This document shows positions 56,897 through 64,000 of a stretch of 64,000 nucleotides of DNA, piece by piece. The notes below the pieces were generated by a model. The model was not told the DNA's origin. It did no database searches and was given only the letters and a program-made list of their open reading frames with translations. Both the position numbers and the translations under genes were made by a program. Origin of the DNA: Xanthomonas sp. DAR 35659. GTDB taxonomy: Bacteria; Pseudomonadota; Gammaproteobacteria; Xanthomonadales; Xanthomonadaceae. The stretch spans positions 3,648,001 to 3,712,000 of the forward strand of contig NZ_CP162488.1 of assembly GCF_041242975.1 (NCBI RefSeq), written 5' to 3'. Numbering within the stretch: position 1 is the first letter of the stretch; each line of letters begins with the position of its first letter.

Positions 56897-58966
56897 ATGA
56901 CCCGCACCGCTCTCGTCACCACCGCCCTGCCCTATGCCAATGGACCGCTGCATCTGGGGCATCTGGTCGGCTACATCCAGGCCGACATCTGGGTGCGCGC
57001 GCGGCGGCTGCGCGGCGACCGCACCTGGTTCGTGTGCGCCGACGATACGCACGGCACGCCGATCATGCTCGCCGCGGAGAAGGCCGGGGTCACCCCGGAG
57101 AACTTCATCGCCACCATCCAGGCCAGCCACGAGCGCGACTTCGCCGCGTTCGGCGTGGCCTTCGATCACTACGATTCGACCAACTCGGCCGCCAACCGCG
57201 CCTTGACCGAAGCGTTCTACGCCAGGCTCGACGCCGGCGGCCACATCGCGCGGCGCTCGGTGGCGCAGTTCTACGACCCGGCCAAGGGCATGTTCCTGCC
57301 CGACCGCTACATCAAGGGCATCTGCCCGAACTGCGGCAGCGCCGACCAGTACGGCGACAACTGCGAGGTCTGCGGCGCCACCTATGCGCCGACCGAACTG
57401 AAGGACCCCAAGTCGGTAATCTCCGGCGCCACGCCGGAACTGCGCGACTCGGAGCACTTCTTCTTCGAGGTCGGCCGCTTCGACGGCTTCCTGCGGCAGT
57501 GGCTGGCCGGCGATGTCGCCCTGCCCGGGGTCAAGGCCAAGTTGATGGAGTGGCTGGACAGCGAGGGCGGCCTGCGCGCCTGGGACATCTCCCGCGATGC
57601 GCCCTACTTCGGCTTCGAGATCCCCGGCCAGCCGGGCAAGTACTTCTACGTGTGGCTGGATGCGCCGATCGGCTACCTGAGCAGCTTCCAGACCCTGTGC
57701 GCGAGCCTGGGCGAAGCGTTCGAACCGCATCTGGCCGCCGGCACCGCCACCGAGCTGCACCACTTCATCGGCAAGGACATCGTCAACTTCCATGGCCTGT
57801 TCTGGCCGGCGGTGCTGCACGGCACCGGCCACCGCGCGCCGACCCGGCTGCACGTCAACGGCTACCTGATGGTGGACGGCGCCAAGATGTCCAAGTCGCG
57901 CGGCACCTTCGTGATGGCGCGCACCTACCTGGACGTGGGCCTGGAGCCGGAAGCGCTGCGCTACTACTTCGCGGCCAAGTCCTCCGGCGGCGTGGACGAT
58001 CTGGATCTGAACCTGGGCGACTTCGTGGCCCGGGTCAACGCGGACCTGGTCGGCAAGTTCGTCAACCTGGCCAGCCGCTGCGCCGGCTTCATCGACAAGC
58101 GCTTCGGCGGCACGCTCGCCGACGCGCTGCCGGACCCGGCGCAGTACGCGCGCTTCGTCGCCGCGCTGGCGCCGATCCGCGAGGCCTACGAGCGCAACGA
58201 CCCGGCCAGCGCGATCCGCCAGACCATGACCCTGGCCGACGAGGCCAACAAGTACATCGACGAACACAAGCCGTGGGTGATCGCCAAGCAGGACAGCGCC
58301 GACGCGCAATTGCAGGCGGTGTGCACGCAGGGCCTGAACCTGTTCCGGGTGCTGGCTGGCGCGCTGAAACCGGTACTGCCGCGCACCAGCGCCGAGGCCG
58401 AAGCGTTCCTGTCGGCACCGCTGACGGCCTGGGACGACCTGGCAACGCCGTTGCTGGCGCACGTCATCCAGCCCTACGCCCCCTTGTTCACCCGTATCGA
58501 CCCCAAACTGATCGACGCCATGACCGACGCCTCCAAGGACACCCTCGCCCCCGCCCCCGCCGCAACCAAGCCGGCCCCGGCCAAGGCCGAGGCCAAGCCC
58601 GCCGCGAATCCAGAATCTCCACTCTCGAATCCCGGCGTCATCGGCATCGACGATTTCGCCAAGCTCGACCTGCGCATCGGCAAGGTGCTGGCCTGCGAAT
58701 TCGTGGAAGGTTCCGACAAGCTGCTGCGCTTCGAACTGGATGCCGGCGAGCTGGGCAAGCGGCAGATCTTCTCCGGCATCCGCGGCAGCTACGGCGAACC
58801 GGACAAGCTGGTCGGCCGCAGCGTGGTGTTCATCGCCAACCTGGCCCCGCGCAAGATGCGCTTCGGGATCAGCGAAGGCATGATCCTGTCGGCCGGCTTC
58901 GACGGCGGTGCGCTGGCGCTGCTCGACGCCGACGGCGGCGCGCAGCCGGGGATGCCGGTGCGGTAA
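56897..58966 (+). CDS. metG: Methionyl-tRNA synthetase with C-terminal tRNA-binding domain
   Basis: Encodes 689 residues. The class I signature HLGH in PYANGPLHLGHL (residues about 13-24), the zinc cluster CPNCGSADQYGDNCEVCG (about 141-161), and KMSKS in GAKMSKSRGTF (about 328-338) make the catalytic part. A C-terminal Trbp111-like domain (DFAKLDLRIGKVLACEFVEGSDKLLRFELDAG) occurs from about residue 580, giving a dimer. The linker (about 552-580) is Ala/Pro/Lys-rich and includes NPESPLSNPGVIG, resembling the GGGAATC repeat. A shadow start upstream at 56822 is not used, since MTRTALVTTALPYANGP is the family start. Confidence 0.97.
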   Translation: MTRTALVTTALPYANGPLHLGHLVGYIQADIWVRARRLRGDRTWFVCADDTHGTPIMLAAEKAGVTPENFIATIQASHERDFAAFGVAFDHYDSTNSAANRALTEAFYARLDAGGHIARRSVAQFYDPAKGMFLPDRYIKGICPNCGSADQYGDNCEVCGATYAPTELKDPKSVISGATPELRDSEHFFFEVGRFDGFLRQWLAGDVALPGVKAKLMEWLDSEGGLRAWDISRDAPYFGFEIPGQPGKYFYVWLDAPIGYLSSFQTLCASLGEAFEPHLAAGTATELHHFIGKDIVNFHGLFWPAVLHGTGHRAPTRLHVNGYLMVDGAKMSKSRGTFVMARTYLDVGLEPEALRYYFAAKSSGGVDDLDLNLGDFVARVNADLVGKFVNLASRCAGFIDKRFGGTLADALPDPAQYARFVAALAPIREAYERNDPASAIRQTMTLADEANKYIDEHKPWVIAKQDSADAQLQAVCTQGLNLFRVLAGALKPVLPRTSAEAEAFLSAPLTAWDDLATPLLAHVIQPYAPLFTRIDPKLIDAMTDASKDTLAPAPAATKPAPAKAEAKPAANPESPLSNPGVIGIDDFAKLDLRIGKVLACEFVEGSDKLLRFELDAGELGKRQIFSGIRGSYGEPDKLVGRSVVFIANLAPRKMRFGISEGMILSAGFDGGALALLDADGGAQPGMPVR
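58605..58635 (+). repeat. Partial GGGAATC-type repeat in the metG linker
   Basis: The segment GAATCCAGAATCTCCACTCT and its continuation ending CGAATCCCGG resembles one degenerate arm of the repeat family, read in frame as NPESPLSNPG. The similarity is weaker than at the other sites. Confidence 0.45.
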
Positions 58967-58969
58967 GAG

Positions 58970-59070
58970 CCGGGAAGGGAGAATAGGGAATCGGGAATGG
59001 GAAAAGGCAAAACCTCGTCTGCACCGACACAGCCGCTTCCACCATTCCCGTTTCTCCATTCCCCATTCCC
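58970..59070. repeat. GGGAATC repeat, inverted pair (site E)
   Basis: The left arm (58970-59003) starts right after the metG stop and contains five G runs; the right arm (59043-59070) ends one base before the ATG of the HAD gene, taking the place of a ribosome site. The spacer is about 40 bases. Confidence 0.88.
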
Positions 59071-59661
59071 ATGCACTTAGCTCTGTTCGATTTCGACCAC
59101 ACGGTCACCACCACCGACACCTATTCGCGGTTCCTGCGCCGCGTCGCCACGCCGCGACAACTGGCGCAGGCGAAGTGGTCGGTGGGGCCGTGGCTGGCGG
59201 GCTATCGGCTCGGCGTGGTGTCGGCGCAGGCGATCCGCAAGCGGGTCACCCGCCTCGTCTTCGCCGGCCGCCGCACCGAGGAGATCGCCGACCACGCGCA
59301 GGCCTACGCGTACGAGACGCTGCCAACACTGCTGCGGCCGGAAGTGATGCAACGCATCGCCTGGCACCAGGCGCAGGGCCACCGCGTGGTGCTGGTGTCC
59401 GCATCGCTGGACCTGTATCTGCAGCCGTGGTGCGCGCGCCATGGGATGGAACTGATCTGCAACCGCCTGGAAGCGCACGACGGCGTGCTGACCGGCCGCT
59501 ATGCCGACGGCGACTGCGGACCGCGCAAGGAGGCGTTGATTCGCGCACGCTACGACCTGACCGCCTATCCGCGCGTGTTCGCGTACGGCGACAGCCGCGA
59601 GGACCGGCCGATGCTGGCACTGGCCCACGAGCGCTGGTACGGCGGGCGACGCATCGCTTGA
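59071..59661 (+). CDS. HAD-IB family hydrolase
   Basis: Encodes 196 residues. HAD motifs are FDFDHTVTTTDTY (nucleophile Asp8), VLVSASLD (Ser/Thr motif II), and GDSREDRPML (motif IV, with the acidic pair). The cap between residues 25-85 is that of subfamily IB, with phosphoserine phosphatase-like proteins. It hydrolyses a phosphomonoester; substrate unknown. A C-rich repeat occupies the usual ribosome-binding region, so initiation may be weak. It follows metG by 104 bases. Confidence 0.9.
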   Translation: MHLALFDFDHTVTTTDTYSRFLRRVATPRQLAQAKWSVGPWLAGYRLGVVSAQAIRKRVTRLVFAGRRTEEIADHAQAYAYETLPTLLRPEVMQRIAWHQAQGHRVVLVSASLDLYLQPWCARHGMELICNRLEAHDGVLTGRYADGDCGPRKEALIRARYDLTAYPRVFAYGDSREDRPMLALAHERWYGGRRIA

Positions 59662-59833
59662 ACGTGGCGGCATGGCGCGGCGCCGCTGGCGGCACCGGGC
59701 TTAGCGCACATCCCGCGACCTTCGCGCGAACGGATGAATCCAGATGCGCGCGGATCGATCACACTGGTCGCCGGTCGCGGCATCCACACCGTCGCGGCGT
59801 CCACCATTCCACGCCACCTCTTCCCGGACCTGC

Positions 59834-60331
59834 ATGAGCGCCACGCCGCACACTCCACCGCTCCCGCAGCCGGCCAAGCCACGCCCGCCGGATCGCGCCG
59901 CCCCCATCGCCGTGGTCATCCTGTCCATCGTCACGCTGCTGGTACTGGCCTCCGCGGTGGCTGGCGCCGCCCTGTGGTGGCTGCACCACGACCGCATCAA
60001 GCGCAGCGACGATGCCCAGGTCACCGCAGCGTCGCCGCCCGCCGCGAGCATCGTGGTGATCGCACGCTTCAAGCAGGAGGACGCCGCCGCGATTCGCGTC
60101 GGGCAACCTGCCTTGGTCGTCCCGCCGCAGATCCCGAGCATACGAGTGCCCGGCCGTGTCATCGCGGTCGGCATGCAAGCGGACCAGGCCACGCCTGAAC
60201 AAGGCAACGTCGTGCAGGTCGTGCAGCGCCAGCCGGTGCAGATCCGCGTCGATGCCGCGCCCGCCAAGCGCGCGCTGTTCCTGCAGGGCATGGCGGTACG
60301 GGTGCAGGTCAAGACCCGCCCCGAGTTCTGA
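59834..60331 (+). CDS. Minimal HlyD-like membrane-anchored protein
   Basis: Encodes 165 residues. A Pro-rich cytoplasmic N terminus is followed by a membrane helix ([27 protein letters not shown], about 25-50), then [53 protein letters not shown], reminiscent of the TDDAQV and VGQ-x-V motifs of HlyD/EmrA adaptor proteins, but without the coiled-coil and lipoyl halves. It might be a truncated adaptor or a distinct small family. No efflux pump gene is adjacent. Start chosen at [10 protein letters not shown]; the open frame extends 30 codons upstream. Confidence 0.7.
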   Translation: MSATPHTPPLPQPAKPRPPDRAAPIAVVILSIVTLLVLASAVAGAALWWLHHDRIKRSDDAQVTAASPPAASIVVIARFKQEDAAAIRVGQPALVVPPQIPSIRVPGRVIAVGMQADQATPEQGNVVQVVQRQPVQIRVDAAPAKRALFLQGMAVRVQVKTRPEF

Positions 60332-60591
60332 GCATTTCACCGCTGGCGCCAGGTAGGCGGGCATTTTCCGTCGCTGCCACGCAACCGGCCGTCGACGCGC
60401 AGCCGGCGTGCCGCACAACGCAGCGGCGAACCCGGCAAGCAGCGCGCTGGAGCCGATCGCCCTGCAGCAGGCGCCTATGCGCCGCGCGCTACAATGCCGC
60501 GACCGCTGCCTGCCGCCAATACGGGTCGTCCAGCGGATGCGCGGCGCCTTCGCTCTTTGCCGCATGCCACACCGCACGCGCCGACCCCGCC

Positions 60592-61008
60592 ATGATGCCC
60601 AGCCACGCCGACCTGCTCGAACGCCTCGATCGCCTGCTGCCGCAGACCCAATGCGGCCAGTGCGGTTTCGACGGTTGCCGCCCCTACGCCGAGGCGATGG
60701 CGCGCGGCGCGGCGCAGGTCGACCGCTGTCCGCCCGGCGGCGACGCCGGCGCGCGCGCGCTGGCACGTGTGCTGCACACCGCGCCGCTGCCCTACGACCG
60801 CGGCCGCGGCACGCAGACGCCGCCACAGGTGGCGGTGGTGGTCGAGGCCGACTGCATCGGCTGCACCAAGTGCATCCAGGCCTGCCCGGTGGACGCCATC
60901 GTCGGCGGCGCCAAGCACATGCACACGGTGCTGGCACCGCTGTGCACCGGCTGCGCGCTCTGCGTGCCGCCCTGCCCGGTGGATTGCATCGAGCTGCGCC
61001 CGGCCTAA
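60592..61008 (+). CDS. rnfB: RnfB-like iron-sulfur protein without membrane anchor
   Basis: Encodes 138 residues. It begins directly with the four-Cys Fe-S motif of RnfB ([36 protein letters not shown]), followed by two 4Fe-4S ferredoxin motifs [16 protein letters not shown] and [16 protein letters not shown]. In full RnfB an N-terminal membrane helix precedes the first motif; it is missing here, and no other rnf genes are in the window. It probably serves as a soluble electron carrier. Xanthomonads are known to have such single RnfB proteins; its redox partner is not known. Confidence 0.92.
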   Translation: MMPSHADLLERLDRLLPQTQCGQCGFDGCRPYAEAMARGAAQVDRCPPGGDAGARALARVLHTAPLPYDRGRGTQTPPQVAVVVEADCIGCTKCIQACPVDAIVGGAKHMHTVLAPLCTGCALCVPPCPVDCIELRPA

Positions 61009-61350
61009 GGCGTCGCGATCCGGGGCGCGCAGCGTAACGCCGCAGCCGTCGCACACAAGGGCGTATCTCCACTGCCCGAGCATGCCGCGGCCCTTCGGGT
61101 TGGGCCTGGCAGGCGCCACACCGACGCCGCGCGGCTTGACCTGAAGGCCAGTCAGGCGCCGCGCCGTGCAACACCGGCGTGGCGCCGGCCAGACCCAACG
61201 CGGCATCCTCGGGGAGTGGGGATACGCCCTGGCGCGACCGTTCCCGAGCGCATCGCAGCCGCAGCACGCCCGGCATCGCGCATCGGCGCATCCGAATGGG
61301 CGCCGGCCGCGTATTGCTAGCTGTCACCCCGTCCTGCGGAAGCGCTGCGC
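61009..61350. other. Intergenic region with a long inverted repeat
   Basis: No gene can be supported in the 342 bases between rnfB and the next gene. The main structure is an imperfect inverted repeat at 61099-61199. Antisense open frames here are shadows. Confidence 0.6.
61099..61199. repeat. Imperfect inverted repeat
   Basis: The arms 61099-61126 (GTTGGGCCTGGCAGGCGCCA) and 61172-61199 are complementary with about five mismatches in 28, separated by 45 bases. It does not match the REP or GGGAATC families. Confidence 0.7.
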
Positions 61351-62139
61351 ATGCCTACGCCGATCGCCCCTGCCCCGCTCGCCCGCGCGCGCCTGGCGCC
61401 GGCGACCCTCCTGTTGTGCAGCGCCATGTTCGGCATGGCCGCCCCGGCGCGGGCGATGCTGCACTACGAGGGGTTGGCCTACGCGCCGGACAGCCAGCAA
61501 CTGCTGTACCGCGAGAGCCACTGGGTCCGCGACGACGGCACGCGCTTGGTGCTGTACCGCTGCGCCGATGGCAGCGCGTTCGCGCGCAAGCGCGTCGACG
61601 GCGGCATCGCCCCGGACTTCGAACTGGTCGACGCACGCAACGGCTATCGCGAAGGCGTACGCCGTGCCGGCAGCGGCCGGGCGATGTTCAGCCAGCGCGC
61701 CGGCCAACCGGAACGCAGCTCGCCGTTGCCGGCGACAGCGGTCCCGCTGGTGATCGACGCCGGCTTCGATGCCTATCTGCGCACGCACTGGGACGCGCTG
61801 CGCCAAGGCACGCCGCAGCGCATCGCCTTCGCATTGCCGAGCGGCCTGCGCACGCTGGAGTTCCAGATCAAGCCCGCGGCCGGCGACGCCGACGTCCAGC
61901 GCTACACGCTGAGCGTGGACGCCTGGTACGGCGGCGTGCTGCCGAACATCACGGTCGCCTACGCCCGCCGCGATCGCCGCCTGCTGGAGTTCCGCGGCAT
62001 CGGCAATGTGCGCGACGCGCGTGGCCGCTATGCGCAGGTGCGCATCGCGTTTCCCGAACGCCTGCGCGGCGAGGCCGATGACCGCGCCTGGAACCAGGCA
62101 TTGCAGCAACCCCTGGTCGCGCAATGCGCCACGCCCTGA
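61351..62139 (+). CDS. Secreted protein of unknown function
   Basis: Encodes 262 residues. A signal peptide ends near ARA-M (about residue 35). The mature part reads as a beta-rich domain (LHYEGLAYAPDSQQLLYRESHWVRDDGTRLVLYRCADGSAFARKRV, DAYLRTHWDALRQGTPQRIAFALPSGLRTLEFQIKPAAG, LPNITVAYARRDRRLLEFRGIGNVRDARGRYAQVRIAFP). I do not know the family. It may be co-transcribed with the next gene, 88 bases downstream. Confidence 0.8.
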   Translation: MPTPIAPAPLARARLAPATLLLCSAMFGMAAPARAMLHYEGLAYAPDSQQLLYRESHWVRDDGTRLVLYRCADGSAFARKRVDGGIAPDFELVDARNGYREGVRRAGSGRAMFSQRAGQPERSSPLPATAVPLVIDAGFDAYLRTHWDALRQGTPQRIAFALPSGLRTLEFQIKPAAGDADVQRYTLSVDAWYGGVLPNITVAYARRDRRLLEFRGIGNVRDARGRYAQVRIAFPERLRGEADDRAWNQALQQPLVAQCATP

Positions 62140-62227
62140 ACCACGCAGGCGCCGCATTCACGCCGGACTCCGGCGCGGACGCTACAACCGTGCCGCGGCA
62201 TCCATCCACTCCCGACAAGGAATCCCC

Positions 62228-62599
62228 ATGGCCAAGGCCTATCTGTGGTTCAACGCCGCGCTGTACGCGGCCCTGGCGCTGTGGTGCACGCTGCTGCCGG
62301 CGCAGACCGCCGCGGCGGTCGGCTACGTCGGCCTGGACCGCTCCGGGCAATCGGAGTACCTGGTCATCTACGGCGGGCTGCAACTGGGCATGGCCTTCCT
62401 GTTCGGCTACTTCGCCCGCACCGGACAACTGCGCACCGGCTTGCTGCTGGCCTTGGCGTTCTACGTGCCGATCGTGCTCTACCGCAGCGCCAGCCTGCTG
62501 CGGCTGTGGCCGGTCGGGCCGACCACGACCGGCCTGGCCGCCTTCGAAATCGTGCTGCTGCTCGCCGCGCTGGCGCTGTGGCGCGGCCAGCGCCGTTGA
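62228..62599 (+). CDS. Small four-helix membrane protein (DUF4345-like)
   Basis: Encodes 123 residues with four hydrophobic helices (LWFNAALYAALALWCTLL, YLVIYGGLQLGMAFLFGYFA, GLLLALAFYVPIVLYRSASLL, AAFEIVLLLAALALW). The YGGLQLGMAFLF motif is similar to DUF4345 membrane proteins. Function unknown. It lies 58 bases upstream of the sigma factor gene. Confidence 0.75.
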   Translation: MAKAYLWFNAALYAALALWCTLLPAQTAAAVGYVGLDRSGQSEYLVIYGGLQLGMAFLFGYFARTGQLRTGLLLALAFYVPIVLYRSASLLRLWPVGPTTTGLAAFEIVLLLAALALWRGQRR

Positions 62600-62657
62600 G
62601 CGACGCGCGCACCGAAAGCCTGTAGCATCGCCGCGACCTTCGCCACCGCTCCCCGGC

Positions 62658-63215
62658 ATGACCGAGACGCCCGATCACGACGAAGCAGGACAATTGCTGG
62701 TGGCCACCGCGGCCGGCGACAGCGCCGCGTTCGAGCGCCTGTACCGCAGCACCGCCGCGCGCCTGTTCGGCGTCTGCCTGCGCATCGTGCCGCAGCGCGG
62801 CGACGCCGAAGACGTGCTGCAGGAGGTGTTCGCCTCGGTCTGGCGCAAGGCCGCGCAGTTCGATCCGCAACGCGCGCGCGGCCTGACCTGGCTGACCATG
62901 ATCGCGCGCAACAAGGCCATCGACCATCTGCGCGCACGCGCGCCGGCACGCCAGTCGGTGGCACTGGACGACGCCGGCGAACTGCACGACGAGGGCCGCG
63001 ATCCGCTGGCCGAGACCGAGTGGCGCGTGGCCGGGCGGCGCCTGGACGTGTGCATGGGCGAACTGGAACCGCCGCGCGGCGAGCTGATCCGCACCGCGTT
63101 CTTCGAAGGCATCACCTATGAAGAACTGGCCCAGCGCAGCGGCACCCCGCTGGGCACGGTCAAGAGCTGGATCCGCCGCGGCCTGGCCAAACTGAAGGCG
63201 TGCCTGGAACGATGA
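62658..63215 (+). CDS. ECF-type RNA polymerase sigma factor
   Basis: Encodes 185 residues with sigma region 2 (FERLYRSTAARLFGVCLRIVPQRGDAEDVLQEVFASVWRKAAQFDPQRARGLTWLTMIARNKAIDHLRAR) and region 4 (LIRTAFFEGITYEELAQRSGTPLGTVKSWIRRGLAKLKACL). The conserved DAEDVLQEVF and TYEELA/GTVKSWIRRG motifs are complete. It is cotranscribed with an anti-sigma gene whose start overlaps its stop (ATGA). It probably belongs to the ECF group paired with RskA-type anti-sigmas. Confidence 0.94.
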   Translation: MTETPDHDEAGQLLVATAAGDSAAFERLYRSTAARLFGVCLRIVPQRGDAEDVLQEVFASVWRKAAQFDPQRARGLTWLTMIARNKAIDHLRARAPARQSVALDDAGELHDEGRDPLAETEWRVAGRRLDVCMGELEPPRGELIRTAFFEGITYEELAQRSGTPLGTVKSWIRRGLAKLKACLER

Positions 63216-64000
63216 ACGCCTCCATGACCGATCCGCAGGACACTCCGCCGCCGCGCGACGTGCTCGCCGGCGAATACGTGCTCGGCGTGCTCGACGCGGA
63301 CGAGCGCCGCGCCGCCGAGCGCCGCATCGACAGCGACCAGGCATTCGCCGCGGCGGTGCAGCAATGGCAGCAGCACCTGATGCCGCTGGCCGACGAAATC
63401 GCCCCGGTCGCCGTGCCCGAACGCGTGTGGCTGCGCATCCGCGCCACGCTCGGGCTGGAGACCCCGGCGCCGCGCGCGTCGGCGGCCGCGCCCGGCTTCT
63501 GGGAAAGCGTACGCACCTGGCGCTGGCTGAGCGCCGGCGGCTTCGCCACCGCCGCGGCGTGCCTGTTCGCGCTGATGATCGCGCGCACGCCGCTGCCCTC
63601 GCAGTTGCCGCCGCCGACGCCGCCCCCGGTGGTCGCGCCGCCGGCCGACACCGGCATCGCGATGACCTCGACGCTGATGCGCGAGGACGGCAAGCCCGGC
63701 TACGTGGCGCTGATGGACGCCGACAAGCAGCGCATCACCCTGACCCCGCTGGGCGGCAGCCGCGACGCCGAACGCGTCCCCGAACTGTGGCTGATCCCGG
63801 CAGATGGCAAGGCGCGCTCGATGGGCGTGTTCGACGACGCGCAGGCGCGGGCGGCGCGCATTCCCGATGCGCTGATGCCCCTGCTCAGCGACGGCGCGGT
63901 GCTGGCGGTGACGATGGAACCGCCGGGCGGCGCGCCGGGCGGCATGGCCACCGGTCCGGTCGTGGCGAAGGGCGGCATCAGCACCTTGCCTCTGGCGCCG
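63212..64000 (+). CDS. RskA-type anti-sigma factor (partial, runs off the window)
   Basis: At least 263 residues. The cytoplasmic anti-sigma domain (VLAGEYVLGVLDADERRAAERRIDSDQAFAAAVQQWQQHL) precedes a membrane helix (FATAAACLFALMIA, about residues 109-125), and the extracytoplasmic region reads MTSTLMREDGKPGYVALMDADKQRITLTPLGG..VPELWLIPADGKARSMGVFDD, the RskA C-terminal domain. It should hold the adjoining ECF factor at the membrane until a signal releases it. The 3' end lies beyond the window. Confidence 0.92.
   Translation, partial: MNASMTDPQDTPPPRDVLAGEYVLGVLDADERRAAERRIDSDQAFAAAVQQWQQHLMPLADEIAPVAVPERVWLRIRATLGLETPAPRASAAAPGFWESVRTWRWLSAGGFATAAACLFALMIARTPLPSQLPPPTPPPVVAPPADTGIAMTSTLMREDGKPGYVALMDADKQRITLTPLGGSRDAERVPELWLIPADGKARSMGVFDDAQARAARIPDALMPLLSDGAVLAVTMEPPGGAPGGMATGPVVAKGGISTLPLAP

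Noticed and set aside
59759..61327. 522-residue frame antisense to the mini adaptor and rnfB
   Set aside because: Arg/Cys-rich noise; plus-strand rnfB has intact iron-sulfur motifs.

Overview
The window is high-GC proteobacterial chromosome with almost continuous coding and no rRNA, tRNA, phage or insertion-sequence gene that I could see. Gene content, gene order, REP-type repeats (TGTAGGAGCGGCTTCAGCCG) and a second repeat family built on GGGAATCGGGAATGGGG point to Xanthomonas or a close relative in the Xanthomonadaceae. This is inferred from recognised families and repeats, not from a database search.

Layout. 1-11.5 kb: rhomboid protease, alkyltransferase-like protein plus EamA exporter, glutathione reductase, DUF418 membrane protein, SlyD, two NlpC/P60 cell-wall hydrolases (the second behind a strong Clp/CRP-like palindrome), a lipoprotein with a suspect 3' end, acyl-CoA thioesterase, methyltransferase and dicarboxylate symporter. 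11.5-24 kb: lipoprotein alkaline phosphatase with a WG-repeat-like partner, tilS with an in-frame insertion, xseB-ispA, a REP cluster, GH39 glycosidase and M35 metalloprotease in divergent orientation, a DUF1800-DUF1501 secreted pair and DUF4870.

24-34 kb holds the widely conserved pmbA/yjgA and maf-rng-yhdP-tldD genes. 34-38.6 kb is a TonB block: SIMPL-domain protein, TonB-like protein and a 919-residue TonB-dependent receptor. 38.9-46.4 kb is the leuS-lptE-holA-nadD-rsfS-(J-domain protein)-rlmH cluster on the minus strand. In E. coli leuS, lptE, holA, nadD, rsfS and rlmH also cluster, so the J-domain gene between rsfS and rlmH is the unusual element.

46.6-64 kb: DUF998 membrane protein, CnoX-like thioredoxin, DUF4442 protein, a conserved-looking hypothetical, DUF502, queuosine-precursor transporter, DUF885 peptidase, homocysteine methyltransferase, VOC protein, DUF2147, metG, HAD phosphatase, a minimal HlyD-like anchor protein, soluble RnfB, two hypotheticals, and an ECF sigma/anti-sigma pair cut by the window end.

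The most unusual thread is the GGGAATC repeat family. It occurs at five loci, mostly as inverted pairs bracketing gene ends, has the spacing of potential G-quadruplex sequence, and has entered coding sequence in nadD (N-terminal extension), yjgA (C-terminal tail) and perhaps the metG linker. No clearly new multi-gene defence or biosynthetic system was found.
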